Shown here one piece after another: positions 54,372 through 62,917 of a stretch of DNA of 64,000 nt (positions within the stretch are counted from its first letter, which is position 1; each line of letters starts with the position of its first letter). This stretch comes from Bradyrhizobium iriomotense (GTDB lineage: Bacteria > Pseudomonadota > Alphaproteobacteria > Rhizobiales > Xanthobacteraceae). The notes under the pieces were generated by a model that worked only from the letters and a program-made list of their open reading frames with translations, did not search any database and was not told where the DNA came from. The position numbers and the translations under genes were made by a program. The DNA is taken from positions 1-64,000 of the forward strand of contig NZ_BSOW01000039.1 in NCBI RefSeq assembly GCF_030160715.1, read 5' to 3'.

Positions 54372-55217
54372 ATGACCGAGAAGCTCGACATCGATCATTT
54401 GCGGCAATGGATTGGCCGCACCCAGGAAGCGACCGACAACGTGACCGCGCAACTCGTCAAGGGCCTGCGCGCGACGCTGTTCCAGGAGGTCGGCGAGCCC
54501 AGGAAGGGCGACGCGGCGCCGTTCACGGTGCATTGGTGTCTGGCACAGCCGGTGTTTCCGATGTCGATGCTCGGCGCCGACGGCCACCCGACCCGTGGCG
54601 GCTTCCTGCCACCGGTGCCGCTGCCGCGGCGGATGTGGGCGGGCGGCGAGATCGAGTTTGTCGAGCCCTTGCGCGTCGGCGATGAATCGACCCGCACCTC
54701 GCGCATTGCCGACGTCACGGTGAAGACCGGCTCGACCGGCACGCTGTGCTTCGTCGCGGTCGAGCACACCATCACTTCGCCGCGCGGCGTCGCCATTCGC
54801 GAGCGGCAGGACATCGTCTATCGCGAGATGACGAGCAGCCAGACCGCGACGACGAAGGCTCCGCCTCCCAAGGCGCAGCATCGCGAAACGCACGTCTCCG
54901 ATCCCGTGCTGCTGTTCCGTTACTCCGCGCTGACATTCAACGGGCACCGCATCCACTACGACCGCGACTACGTCACCAAGGTCGAGGGCTATCCGGGCCT
55001 GATCTTCCACGGCCCGTTGCAGGCGGCGCTTCTCGTCGAGATGGCGGCGAAGCTGCGGGGCGGCAGGGCGCCGAGGAAGTTTTCGTATCGGGGCCTCCAG
55101 CCACTGTTCGAGGGGACGGAGTTCTCCGTAAACGCGAACGAGACCGACGCCGGCCTGGAACTGTGGACGGCGAATGCGGAAGGGCAGCCGACGATGAAGG
55201 GTGCGGCGGCGTGGTGA
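54372..55217 (+). CDS. MaoC-type acyl-CoA hydratase (mesaconyl-CoA hydratase-like)
   Basis: The 281-residue protein contains two hot-dog regions. The first (residues 1-150) has GGFLPPVPLPRRMWAGGEIE and HTITSPRGVAIRERQDIVY; the second has FRYSALTFNGHRIHYDRDYV, with the catalytic Asp/His pair, and YPGLIFHGPLQAALLVEM. The pattern matches the HTD2 / mesaconyl-C4-CoA hydratase group. With a CoA-transferase and a dehydrogenase ahead of it, it completes a route for activating, desaturating and hydrating a dicarboxylic or branched acid. The exact substrate is not visible. Confidence 0.8.
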   Translation: MTEKLDIDHLRQWIGRTQEATDNVTAQLVKGLRATLFQEVGEPRKGDAAPFTVHWCLAQPVFPMSMLGADGHPTRGGFLPPVPLPRRMWAGGEIEFVEPLRVGDESTRTSRIADVTVKTGSTGTLCFVAVEHTITSPRGVAIRERQDIVYREMTSSQTATTKAPPPKAQHRETHVSDPVLLFRYSALTFNGHRIHYDRDYVTKVEGYPGLIFHGPLQAALLVEMAAKLRGGRAPRKFSYRGLQPLFEGTEFSVNANETDAGLELWTANAEGQPTMKGAAAW

Positions 55218-55228
55218 TAGTCTCTCCT

Positions 55229-55314
55229 CGTCATTGCGAGCGAAGCGAAGCAATCCAGAATCTTTCCGCGGTAACAACCTGGATTGCTTCGTCGCTCCGT
55301 TCCTCGCAATGACG
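55229..55314. repeat. Palindromic intergenic repeat
   Basis: GTCATTGCGAGCGAAGCGAA with GCAATCCAG and the facing CTGGATTGC / CTCGCAATGACG form a long interrupted inverted repeat. This is a common dispersed element in the group. Confidence 0.7.
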
Positions 55315-55357
55315 AGAATGGGGCCGGTAGCGCCAACAAAAGACAGGGAACGGAACA

Positions 55358-56980
55358 GTGGCAAAGAACGGAAAAATCGGTAGCAAATCCGTCTCCGTCA
55401 AGCAGGCGACACTGGACCTGCTGCGTGGCTTCGGCATCAAGCGCGTGTTCGGCAATCCCGGCTCGACCGAGCTGCCGTTCCTCAGCGACTGGCCCGACGA
55501 CATCGACTATGTCCTGGCGCTTCAGGAAGCTTCCGCCGTCGGCATGGCGGACGGATATGCGCAGGCCACGCGCAACGCCGGTTTCGTCAATCTGCATTCG
55601 GCGGCCGGCGTCGGCAACGCGCTCGGCAATATCTACACCGCGCATCGCAACCAGACGCCGCTCGTCATCACCGCGGGCCAGCAGGCGCGCTCGATCCTGC
55701 CGTTGCAGGCGTTCCTCTACGCCGAGCGTGCGTCCGAATTCCCGCGGCCCTACGTGAAATACAGCGTCGAGCCGGCGCGCGCGGAGGATGTGCCGGCCGC
55801 GATCGCGCGCGCCTATCACACCGCGATGCAGCCGCCCTGCGGCCCGACCTTCGTCTCGATCCCGATCGACGACTGGACCCATGCGACCGCACCGGTCGAG
55901 GCGCGCAAGGTCAGCCGCGAACTTGGACCCGAGCCGGAGGCAATGAAGGCGCTGGTCACAGCGCTCAATGCCAGCAAGCACCCTGCCCTCGTGGTCGGCC
56001 CCGGCATCGACCGCGCAGGCGCCGTCGATCTCATGGTACGCGTCGCGGAGAAGACGAAGGCGAGCGTCTGGGTGAGCCCATTCTCGGCGCGATGCTCCTT
56101 CCCGGAGCGCCATCCGCAATTCGCCGGCTTCCTGCATGCCTCGCCCGGCCAGCTCTCGGATGCGCTGCGCGCGCACGATCTCGTCGTCGTGATCGGCGCG
56201 CCGGTGTTCACCTTCCATGTCGAGGGGCATGCATCGATCTTCGATGGCGGAACGACGATCTTCCAGATCACCGACGATCCGGATGCGGCTGCGGTGACGC
56301 CTGTCGGCACCAGCATCGTCGCGACCATGAAGCCTGCGCTGAGTGCGCTGCTCGACATGCTGCCGGAGAGCAAGCGCGCGACGCCAAAGGGCCGCACGCT
56401 ACCGCCGACGCCGAAGGCCGCCGATCCGCTGCCGGTCGAATTCCTGCTGCATTCGCTGTCCGAGGCGATGCCGGAGGGGACTTCACTCGTCGAGGAAGTG
56501 CCCTCGCACCGGCCGGCGATGCAAAAGTTCATGCCGATGCGCGGCCAGGACAGTTTTTACACGATGTCGAGCGGCGGCCTCGGCTACTCGCTGCCCGCCG
56601 CGGTCGGCATGGCGCTGGGCAAGCCGAACAGCCGCACGGTGTGCCTGATCGGCGACGGCTCAGCGATGTATTCGTTCCAGGCGCTGTGGACCGCCGCGCA
56701 GCGCAAGCTGCCGCTCACCGTCGTCGTCATCAACAATTCCGGCTACGGCGCGATGCGCTCCTTCAGCCAGGTCATGCAGGTGCGCAACGTGCCGGGTCTG
56801 GAATTGCCCGGCATCGATTTCGTCAAGCTCGCCGAAGGCATGGGCTGCGACGCGGTGCGGGTGACGAAAGCGGCGGAGCTCGGTGAGGCGCTGAAGCGGG
56901 GGATGGCGTTCGCAGGCACGAGCCTCGTCGAGGTAGTGGTGGATTCGGCGGTGCCGCTGCTGTACGCGCGGAAGAATTAG
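55358..56980 (+). CDS. mdlC: Benzoylformate decarboxylase-like TPP enzyme
   Basis: It starts at GTG 55358 after CAGGGA. Landmarks match benzoylformate decarboxylase: VFGNPGSTELPFLSDW, catalytic Glu in LALQEASAVGMADGYAQ, the active-site His in LHSAAGVGNALGNI, GQQARSILPLQAFLYAERA, and TPP-binding LIGDGSAMYSFQALWTAAQ with NNSGYGAM. 540 residues, of normal length. It decarboxylates an aromatic 2-oxo acid, probably benzoylformate, in mandelate-type aromatic degradation. Other mandelate genes are not adjacent, so the substrate is inferred from residues alone. Confidence 0.8.
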   Translation: MAKNGKIGSKSVSVKQATLDLLRGFGIKRVFGNPGSTELPFLSDWPDDIDYVLALQEASAVGMADGYAQATRNAGFVNLHSAAGVGNALGNIYTAHRNQTPLVITAGQQARSILPLQAFLYAERASEFPRPYVKYSVEPARAEDVPAAIARAYHTAMQPPCGPTFVSIPIDDWTHATAPVEARKVSRELGPEPEAMKALVTALNASKHPALVVGPGIDRAGAVDLMVRVAEKTKASVWVSPFSARCSFPERHPQFAGFLHASPGQLSDALRAHDLVVVIGAPVFTFHVEGHASIFDGGTTIFQITDDPDAAAVTPVGTSIVATMKPALSALLDMLPESKRATPKGRTLPPTPKAADPLPVEFLLHSLSEAMPEGTSLVEEVPSHRPAMQKFMPMRGQDSFYTMSSGGLGYSLPAAVGMALGKPNSRTVCLIGDGSAMYSFQALWTAAQRKLPLTVVVINNSGYGAMRSFSQVMQVRNVPGLELPGIDFVKLAEGMGCDAVRVTKAAELGEALKRGMAFAGTSLVEVVVDSAVPLLYARKN

Positions 56981-57016
56981 GCGTTGAGTGGCTGCCCCTG
57001 AAGACGCCACTTAGTC

Positions 57017-57065
57017 GGTCGTCGTCCCGGGGCGCGCGTTAGCGCGAGCCCGGGACCCATAACCA
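57017..57065. repeat. Short palindromic repeat
   Basis: CGTCCCGGGGCGCGCG-TTAG-CGCGAGCCCGGGAC is an imperfect palindrome like other dispersed repeats of this group. It ends the backbone before the second recombinase. Confidence 0.6.
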
Positions 57066-57270
57066 CAGGGCATTATCTTGGCATTCGGTGAAACACGCCG
57101 AAGCTAAGAAAACCCTTTAAAACCAGCGCTTTTCGACTAACCTGATACGGGCTGTTTCAGCGGGCTTCACCAAATCTAGGGCCCGGCCCTAAGGCTTTCA
57201 GCGTCCGCACGACAAACCGAAAGCCCCAAAGCCGAGCCCTTTGGTCTCAAGCCTTAGGAGCCGAAACCGC

Positions 57271-58680
57271 ATGAATACTACCACCACCACCCAGCCCGTT
57301 GGCAAGCGCGCACGCAACGGCAGCGTCATCCTGACCGATCGCCTCTGCGAGAAGCGCGTCACCAAGCGGGTCAAGCTCTACGACCGCAAATGCCCCGGCC
57401 TCTATGTCAGCATCACCACGGCTGGCGTCGCGACTTTCTCGTTCAAGTTCACCGATCCGGAGACCGGCAAGCAGCGAACGGGCTGGCTCGGGGTCTACAA
57501 CCCGGAAACTTTCACGGTCGAGCATGCCCGCAGCAAGGTCTACGGCCTCAAGGGCATGAGCGGCGACGCGCTCGCTGAAACCTTCCGCGACCGCAAGGAG
57601 CGGCAGGCCAAGCGCGGCAAGTCCGTTGCAGAGATCATCGAGGAGCGAATCGACTGGATGAAAACGCCGGTCAAGAAGCCGGACGGCGAGATGCGGCCCC
57701 GGCTGGAAAGCTGGGAGACGACCGCGAGCAATCTGCGGCGCTTCCTCGCCGCGCGCGTCGGCTCAAAGCTCGCCTGCGAGGTCACCAAGCACGACATCGC
57801 CACGCTGTCGAACGACATCGTCGCTGGACGATTCGGCGTTCCGTCGGTCAGCAACGCGCGGCAGATGCGCAAGGCGGCGTCGGCGCTGTTCAACTGGGCG
57901 GCGGAAGCCGGCCGTGACTACGTGACGGCGAGCCCCTGCGTCAACCTGCCGAAGCTTGACCCGGAGCATCCGCGCACGCGGGTGTTGTCCGAGGACGAGA
58001 TCAGGATTTTCTGGCACGGCCTCGACCGCAACGACTTGCCTTGGGACCGCCGGACGCGCCTCGCGCTCAAGTTCGAGCTGGTCACCATGCTGCGCTCGAA
58101 CGAACTGCTTGGCGCGCATCGCAGCGAACTGTTCGACCTTGATGGCGAGCATCCCCGCTTTGACGTGCCGCTGAAGCGGGTCAAAAAGCGCCGGGTGATC
58201 CAGCAGCCGCTATCGAGCCTCGCGGTCGAGATTATCAAGGGAGCGCTGGCGTCCAAGGATCAACGGTTCGTCTTTGCCAGCCCCCTTGGCGACCAGCGGA
58301 TGAACCGCAAGGTGATGGCCGTCGCGCTCCGCGGCACCAAACACACCGACGGCAAGCGTAAGGGACAGACAAAAACCGCCGGCATCTGTGCGTTGCTCGG
58401 CCTCAAGTCGTTCACGCCGCACGATCTGCGCCGGACGGCGGCGACCTTGGCCGGCGATCTCGGCTTCGACGATGCATGGATCGCGAAATGCCTCGACCAT
58501 GCCGTCACCAAGAAGGGCGATGTGATCGTGCCGACCGTCACCGGCAAGGTTTACAACCACTCGACGCGGATGAAGGAAAAGCGCGCGGTGCTCGACGGCG
58601 TCGCCGCCGAGCTGCGGCGGATCATCGGCGAGCCTGCGGCACAGGCCGTTGATCAGGACGAGCTGCGGCTCGCGGCGTGA
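57271..58680 (+). CDS. Tyrosine recombinase of the second accessory segment
   Basis: The ATG 57271 follows AGGAG. Core landmarks are ITTAGVATFSFKFTDPETGK near the start (an arm-type domain), MLRSNELLGAHRSELFDL with the first Arg, TPHDLRRTAATLAGDLG with His-x-x-Arg, KCLDHAV and the Tyr in KVYNHSTRMKEKR. 469 residues. It probably mobilises the segment to its right. I see no tRNA at its end; the attachment site is not identified. A terminator directly follows. Confidence 0.85.
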   Translation: MNTTTTTQPVGKRARNGSVILTDRLCEKRVTKRVKLYDRKCPGLYVSITTAGVATFSFKFTDPETGKQRTGWLGVYNPETFTVEHARSKVYGLKGMSGDALAETFRDRKERQAKRGKSVAEIIEERIDWMKTPVKKPDGEMRPRLESWETTASNLRRFLAARVGSKLACEVTKHDIATLSNDIVAGRFGVPSVSNARQMRKAASALFNWAAEAGRDYVTASPCVNLPKLDPEHPRTRVLSEDEIRIFWHGLDRNDLPWDRRTRLALKFELVTMLRSNELLGAHRSELFDLDGEHPRFDVPLKRVKKRRVIQQPLSSLAVEIIKGALASKDQRFVFASPLGDQRMNRKVMAVALRGTKHTDGKRKGQTKTAGICALLGLKSFTPHDLRRTAATLAGDLGFDDAWIAKCLDHAVTKKGDVIVPTVTGKVYNHSTRMKEKRAVLDGVAAELRRIIGEPAAQAVDQDELRLAA

Positions 58681-58709
58681 TCAACTGGAAACATATTGCC
58701 AGTTAGAGC

Positions 58710-58742
58710 AGCCCGGTCAGCCCAACGCTGGCCGGGCTTTTC
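58710..58742 (+). terminator. Rho-independent terminator after the recombinase
   Basis: The stem AGCCCGGTCAGC / GCTGGCCGGGCT (one mismatch, loop CCAAC) is followed by TTTTCTTTT. It sits 30 bases after the stop codon. Confidence 0.85.
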
Positions 58743-58992
58743 TTTTGAAACACCGTGAAACGCGCCATTTGGCCGCTGATGCGTTGGAGGCCTCGCCCGG
58801 TGTCTGTAGCGGGGACGTCGAAAACACGCACAGGCGAGACCAGAATGAACACGGATCAGCAGGTTTACCCTCGTGAGGAGCCCGACCGTTTGAAAAACCT
58901 CTGGGGAATATGGGGATTAATGAGGAGTCCACCTCCCGAATCGCTATTGCAAGTTGTGTATTGGCGCGGTTTGCGAATCGAAGGGGCGGATC

Positions 58993-59478
58993 GTGACGGC
59001 CAAATTACGCATCAAAGCCAAAGGGATTGAAATTGAGTGGGAAGGCGAAGTCGAGTTCCTGAAGTCGGAGGTACCCGATCTAATCGCCTCCATTATCGAA
59101 GCGATCGGCAGCGGGGCACCGGAGGAGCCAGACGAGACCGGTGAAGGCGCAACTAATGCCTTGAATGGAGCGAGCGCAACTGGCCGATTCACCACCGCGT
59201 CAGCCGCAGCAAAGCTGCAGGCACGATCCGCTAGTGACCTGTTCAAAGCCGCACTATTGAAGCTACAGATGAGTGATGGCGTCGAGCCCGCCTCACTATC
59301 ACAGATTCACGACGAAATGAAGTTGGCACCGCGCGTCTACAAACCTTCGATGCACAAAAACTTAAGCCAGACCATCGGCAGTCTAATGGACCAAGACGAA
59401 ATAAACGAGCCATCCACGGGGAGTTTTGTCTTGTCCCATCCGACCTACGAGCAACTTGCGCAACGGCTTAAATCGTGA
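58993..59478 (+). CDS. Hypothetical first gene of a two-gene unit
   Basis: The GTG at 58993 opens MTAKLRIKAKGIEIEWEGEV. The 161-residue protein has a small beta-rich start, an Ala/Ser-rich linker (ATGRFTTASAAAKLQA) and a second helical domain (VYKPSMHKNLSQTIGSLMDQ, YEQLAQRLKS) that could be a winged helix. I do not recognise the family. Its stop overlaps the next start (GTGA), so the two proteins are made together. Confidence 0.6.
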   Translation: MTAKLRIKAKGIEIEWEGEVEFLKSEVPDLIASIIEAIGSGAPEEPDETGEGATNALNGASATGRFTTASAAAKLQARSASDLFKAALLKLQMSDGVEPASLSQIHDEMKLAPRVYKPSMHKNLSQTIGSLMDQDEINEPSTGSFVLSHPTYEQLAQRLKS

Positions 59479-60197
59479 CGCTGCTCCGTGAAAGCCTAGC
59501 TCGCCGAGACGTCTCCAAAACCGACAAGTACCTCTTAATCGTCGCCATGCACGATGGCCCGATGAAGTCAAACGACATCAGGGCCGTCGCTCGGCAAAAT
59601 GGCTGGAGAGACGGGGCCAATAGTATCCCCGGAGACTATCTTAAACAGACTACCAACGCGATCTACGTCCCAACTGGCTGGACGGTCAAAGAGGCTTGTA
59701 AGAAGAGCCTCGCCGATCGCGGGCTGATGAATCCTGCTGGCGTTCTGACGCCGGTCACAGAGGCCCTCGAACGCTACCTTACCGATGTACATGATCCAGA
59801 CAAAGCCCGCTTTGTCGAAGAAGCAATCCAGTGCGTAAGGAACAAGGCTTATCGATCAGCTATTGTGCTGACTTGGGTTGGCGCAATCTATTTGCTGTAT
59901 CAGCATGTCCTGAAGAACAAGCTCACCGAGTTTAACCAAGAGGGGCACAGACGTTTTCAAAAGAACGGTTGGAAGGATGTTGCTGATGTGGACGATCTCG
60001 CCGCCGCGGTGAAGGAATCGGTCTTTCTAAACATGCTTGAGCACATCGGCCTTCTGACGAAGGCCGAGCAAAAAGAACTTCAAAACTGTCTCGATAGGCG
60101 CAACACTGCCGGACATCCCAACTCGACCTCATTTGAGGAAGTGACAGTCGGGGCCCACATCCATGAACTGATAGCGAAGGTCTACAGCAGGTACTGA
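59475..60197 (+). CDS. HEPN-motif protein of a two-gene unit
   Basis: The 240-residue protein has a helical N-terminal part with a helix-turn-helix look (KSNDIRAVARQNGWRDGANS) and a C-terminal helical domain. Near residue 218 LDRRNTAGHPN gives the R-N-x3-H HEPN motif with the GHPN form. An interior hydrophobic stretch (AIVLTWVGAIYLLYQHVL) may be buried. The start is a GTG that overlaps the preceding stop. HEPN domains of this kind are often RNases or abortive-infection toxins; the preceding gene could be its partner. Inference, moderate. Confidence 0.6.
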   Translation: MTLLRESLARRDVSKTDKYLLIVAMHDGPMKSNDIRAVARQNGWRDGANSIPGDYLKQTTNAIYVPTGWTVKEACKKSLADRGLMNPAGVLTPVTEALERYLTDVHDPDKARFVEEAIQCVRNKAYRSAIVLTWVGAIYLLYQHVLKNKLTEFNQEGHRRFQKNGWKDVADVDDLAAAVKESVFLNMLEHIGLLTKAEQKELQNCLDRRNTAGHPNSTSFEEVTVGAHIHELIAKVYSRY

Positions 60198-60346
60198 GCG
60201 ATCATCTGTTTCCGAGTCGCTCGGATTTGGATAGGCTGAACCAACTGAAGCTCCGGGAATCCACGGGTCCGTAGTCTTCCGGCTCCCCGCTACCCTGCAT
60301 TGTGCCATCGTGTGCACTCCCGATTCGCAAGTGGAAAGAGAGACCC

Positions 60347-60637
60347 ATGGCACTGAGTGAAGGAGAGATCGCGACCGTCAAAGGAATGCTGCTTCGCGGA
60401 GATCGACAGCACGACATCGCCGCCTATTTCGGCGTCAACGGTGGCCGCATTGCCGAGATCAGCACCGGTCAAACCGGTAGCAGCGTCGCAGCCTCACCGA
60501 CCGATGATTTGCCGCCTGCCGGTCCGTACATGGCTGGCCGTTCAGCACTCCGCGCACGCGACACGCTGATCGCCTTGCGCGACCTCATCCAAGACGCGAT
60601 CAGCGACATCGATCTGTACGAAAAGCCGAAGGACTAA
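60347..60637 (+). CDS. Small helix-turn-helix-like protein
   Basis: The ATG 60347 follows GGAAAGAGAGA. The 96-residue protein reads MALSEGEIATVKGMLLRGDR, then QHDIAAYFGVNGGRIAEIST, which matches the helix-turn-helix pattern of small conserved rhizobial proteins. It has an acidic C-terminus (DLIQDAISDIDLYEKPKD). It could be a transcription regulator or a DNA-binding partner; function unknown. Confidence 0.6.
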   Translation: MALSEGEIATVKGMLLRGDRQHDIAAYFGVNGGRIAEISTGQTGSSVAASPTDDLPPAGPYMAGRSALRARDTLIALRDLIQDAISDIDLYEKPKD

Positions 60638-60784
60638 GCTTTCTTGGCGCGATGCTTTCCTTTCAGATCGCGTGCGGGCCTCGCTGTTGCGTCGATCGGC
60701 GGGCCGGTTCTTGCTTAGGCGACGGCGATCCGGCGCGCGGACGGGGCCGGGTGCGAGGCCGATCGCGGGATTCGCGCCGAGACC

Positions 60785-61162
60785 TCAGCGCGGGAAATGC
60801 TTGTCCCGGATATAGCGGGAGGTGGGCGTGAGCCTGATGCCGCGCGGCTTGCGCCAAGCCGCTTTATCGATCTCTTTTTTATCGCCGATCTTCAAGGGCC
60901 CGGACGCCTTTTTGGCAACGAAGATCGCGTCGCTCATCTTTCGCCCGGATCGACGGTTCGTTCCCTTCACCTCTTTCCAAAGCTTCATCGGTCCAAGTCT
61001 GAGCTTCGGCAATTCTTCGCTGATCTCACGGCGAAGACACCTCCTTTCACTCTCTCCTGCACGCTTGCGGCCGCCCGGGAACATCCAAAGCCTGTCGCGC
61101 CGTCGTCTGACCAGAAGCACGCGCTCGTTCTTCGCAGCAACAAGTTTCGAGGATTTCGCCAT
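60785..61162 (-). CDS. NUDIX hydrolase
   Basis: I start at ATG 61162 (MAKSSKLVAAKNERVLLVRR). The NUDIX box is complete, GGRKRAGESERRCLRREISE plus EL, with the conserved G-x5-E-x7-RE-x2-EE pattern. 125 residues. It hydrolyses a nucleoside diphosphate linked to another moiety. The strong positive charge at the C-terminus and middle (KGTNRRSGRKM) is unusual and might help nucleic acid or polyphosphate binding. Confidence 0.85.
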   Translation of the reverse strand: MAKSSKLVAAKNERVLLVRRRRDRLWMFPGGRKRAGESERRCLRREISEELPKLRLGPMKLWKEVKGTNRRSGRKMSDAIFVAKKASGPLKIGDKKEIDKAAWRKPRGIRLTPTSRYIRDKHFPR

Positions 61163-61290
61163 ATTCCCGCGAATCGACTTCACAATCTCAGCATCAGTTT
61201 AGAACGGTTGGCTGCTTTCGCAATGAAGGCAGCGTTCCCGTATTATCCCGGAGCAAGAAAGTCTCCGTCTGCCGCTATCCTTGGACCACT

Positions 61291-61398
61291 ATGCTCGAAG
61301 ACTTCGACGTCCTCCACGAACCAAAATTCTGGTCCGCGCTGGCCTGTGGACTGGCTCCGATCATCGTCGGAATTGCCATCCTCTGGTCACGACGATGA
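61291..61398 (+). CDS. Possible very small membrane protein
   Basis: The 35-codon frame MLEDFDVLHEPKFW has a single hydrophobic segment (SALACGLAPIIVGIAILW) and ends RR before TGA. It could be a small membrane protein, but support is limited to this composition. Confidence 0.3.
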   Translation: MLEDFDVLHEPKFWSALACGLAPIIVGIAILWSRR

Positions 61399-61853
61399 AG
61401 ATCGCCAATGTCGCTTCGACCGACACTCACCGCATTCGCTAACTAGGGATCAAATGCGGAGCCGTGCCTCCATCGTGACCATCAAGGCCCGTCGCCATGG
61501 CTGGGCCAGCGGCTAGTCGTTGTACATGCCGTGGCATGGCGGCGCTCCGCGCGGCCTACGCCGACGAGCGTGCGGAACGCTGCGGCGGAATGACGGCGGC
61601 CATGGCGTCAGAGTGGAATCTCGCACCTCGAGTGTTTCCTCGGCGTCGCGCCAGTGCGCGTAGTTCCCGCAATAAGCGATAGAGGTCAGAAGGCTGAGCC
61701 GGCAAAGCTCGGGCGCCACCCGCCACCACTCGTCCTGAGCGTAGCTGCTCAGGAGGGCCGGCGGCTTGGGGCATTCGCGACCGATTGTAGGCTCGGGTCT
61801 CAGGCTAGACGCTGATGGCCGGATTGCTTCGCAGCCGCTTCGAACGCTCGCTA
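61399..61853. other. Gap with no supported gene
   Basis: No convincing reading frame. It contains an 8-bp dyad TCCTGAGC / GCTCAGGA at 61733-61754 that resembles the dispersed repeats. Confidence 0.4.
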
Positions 61854-62903
61854 TCAATGCTCGCGCGCTTTCTCGACTGCACGGGCGAGAGCGCGGCCTG
61901 CAAGACGGGATTGTGCCATGATGTAGTGCTTCTCGGTCATATCAAGCGAGGCGTGACCGAGAAGATCTTTGGCACCTCGCACGTTTGCCGGGTCGTGAAT
62001 TGCCCAAAGGCTTGCGGCCGCGTGGCGAAACCGATGCGGGCTGACGCCAAATCCAAAGGCCCTCATGGTTCGTTTGCGGATGGTCTGGCCAATGGCGGGA
62101 GCACAGGTGGGGTTTCCGAGATGCGATACCCAGAGACCTTTGTGGGTATCCGCACCCGGAATCCGGCGCCTGTAGCGTTCCAGATACAGGTCGATGCGGG
62201 CGGACAATTCCTCCGAAATCGGGAATTCGAGAGGTCGTCGGGTCTTGGTATCCTCGGCTGGAATGTCAAGCGCCCATAGACCGCCAGCCTTCACGAGATG
62301 CTGGCCAATCTTGAGCGCCGCGAAGGTTCGGCGGCGCAGGGGAATGACGGCGAGGAGCGCAATCATCAAACCGTCGCGGTAGATGTAGGCGTCCCTCATG
62401 CGGATGCGTTGAGCGGATTCCGTAGCAGCTTCTACCTTGTCCATGAGGTCGATCCCCAGCGTGTAAAGATACTCACTGGTGATCAGATTGTATCTTTTGG
62501 CTTGGCGCGGAGCGTTGGCGGTAATGCGTCTTGCGATCACGTACAACCAGGACCAATCGGTGCCGGGGCAGATCAGCGCCAGGGCCTCGCTGAGGCAACG
62601 AAGCCCAAGAGACACTGTCATGTCGCTGCAGGATCGTCTGCGCCAGGCTACAAATTCTGTCACGATCCGCCGATCGATCCGCTCGCCAGCCGGTCGGGTC
62701 AGCAGCTTCCGGTGCTTCACTGAGATGAATCTCAGGAACTGTGCGTATCTTTCGCACAACATTTCGCGAGTCGCCGGGGCGAGGTGCGCGCCGGGGCCGC
62801 CGCCGTCGAACAAGTCGCCGGCCTCAAATGCGGCCGCCCAAAGTTGTTGATCCTTGGTCGGCCAGTCTGCAAAAGGAAGTTTTAGTTTGGCGACGCGCGA
62901 CAC
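61854..62903 (-). CDS. Tyrosine recombinase (second of a tandem pair)
   Basis: The 349-residue protein carries catalytic parts IPLRRRTFAALKIGQHLVKA (Arg I), SPHRFRHAAASLWAIH (His-x-x-Arg), LLGHASLDMTEKHYIMAQ (His, Tyr). The N-terminus FADWPTKDQQLWAAAFEAG resembles phage/transposon SAM-like arm domains. It begins 15 bases downstream of the preceding gene's stop on the same strand. Two recombinases in a row suggest a multi-recombinase element. Confidence 0.85.
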   Translation of the reverse strand: MSRVAKLKLPFADWPTKDQQLWAAAFEAGDLFDGGGPGAHLAPATREMLCERYAQFLRFISVKHRKLLTRPAGERIDRRIVTEFVAWRRRSCSDMTVSLGLRCLSEALALICPGTDWSWLYVIARRITANAPRQAKRYNLITSEYLYTLGIDLMDKVEAATESAQRIRMRDAYIYRDGLMIALLAVIPLRRRTFAALKIGQHLVKAGGLWALDIPAEDTKTRRPLEFPISEELSARIDLYLERYRRRIPGADTHKGLWVSHLGNPTCAPAIGQTIRKRTMRAFGFGVSPHRFRHAAASLWAIHDPANVRGAKDLLGHASLDMTEKHYIMAQSRLAGRALARAVEKAREH

Positions 62904-62917
62904 GGACGCGACCTCTA

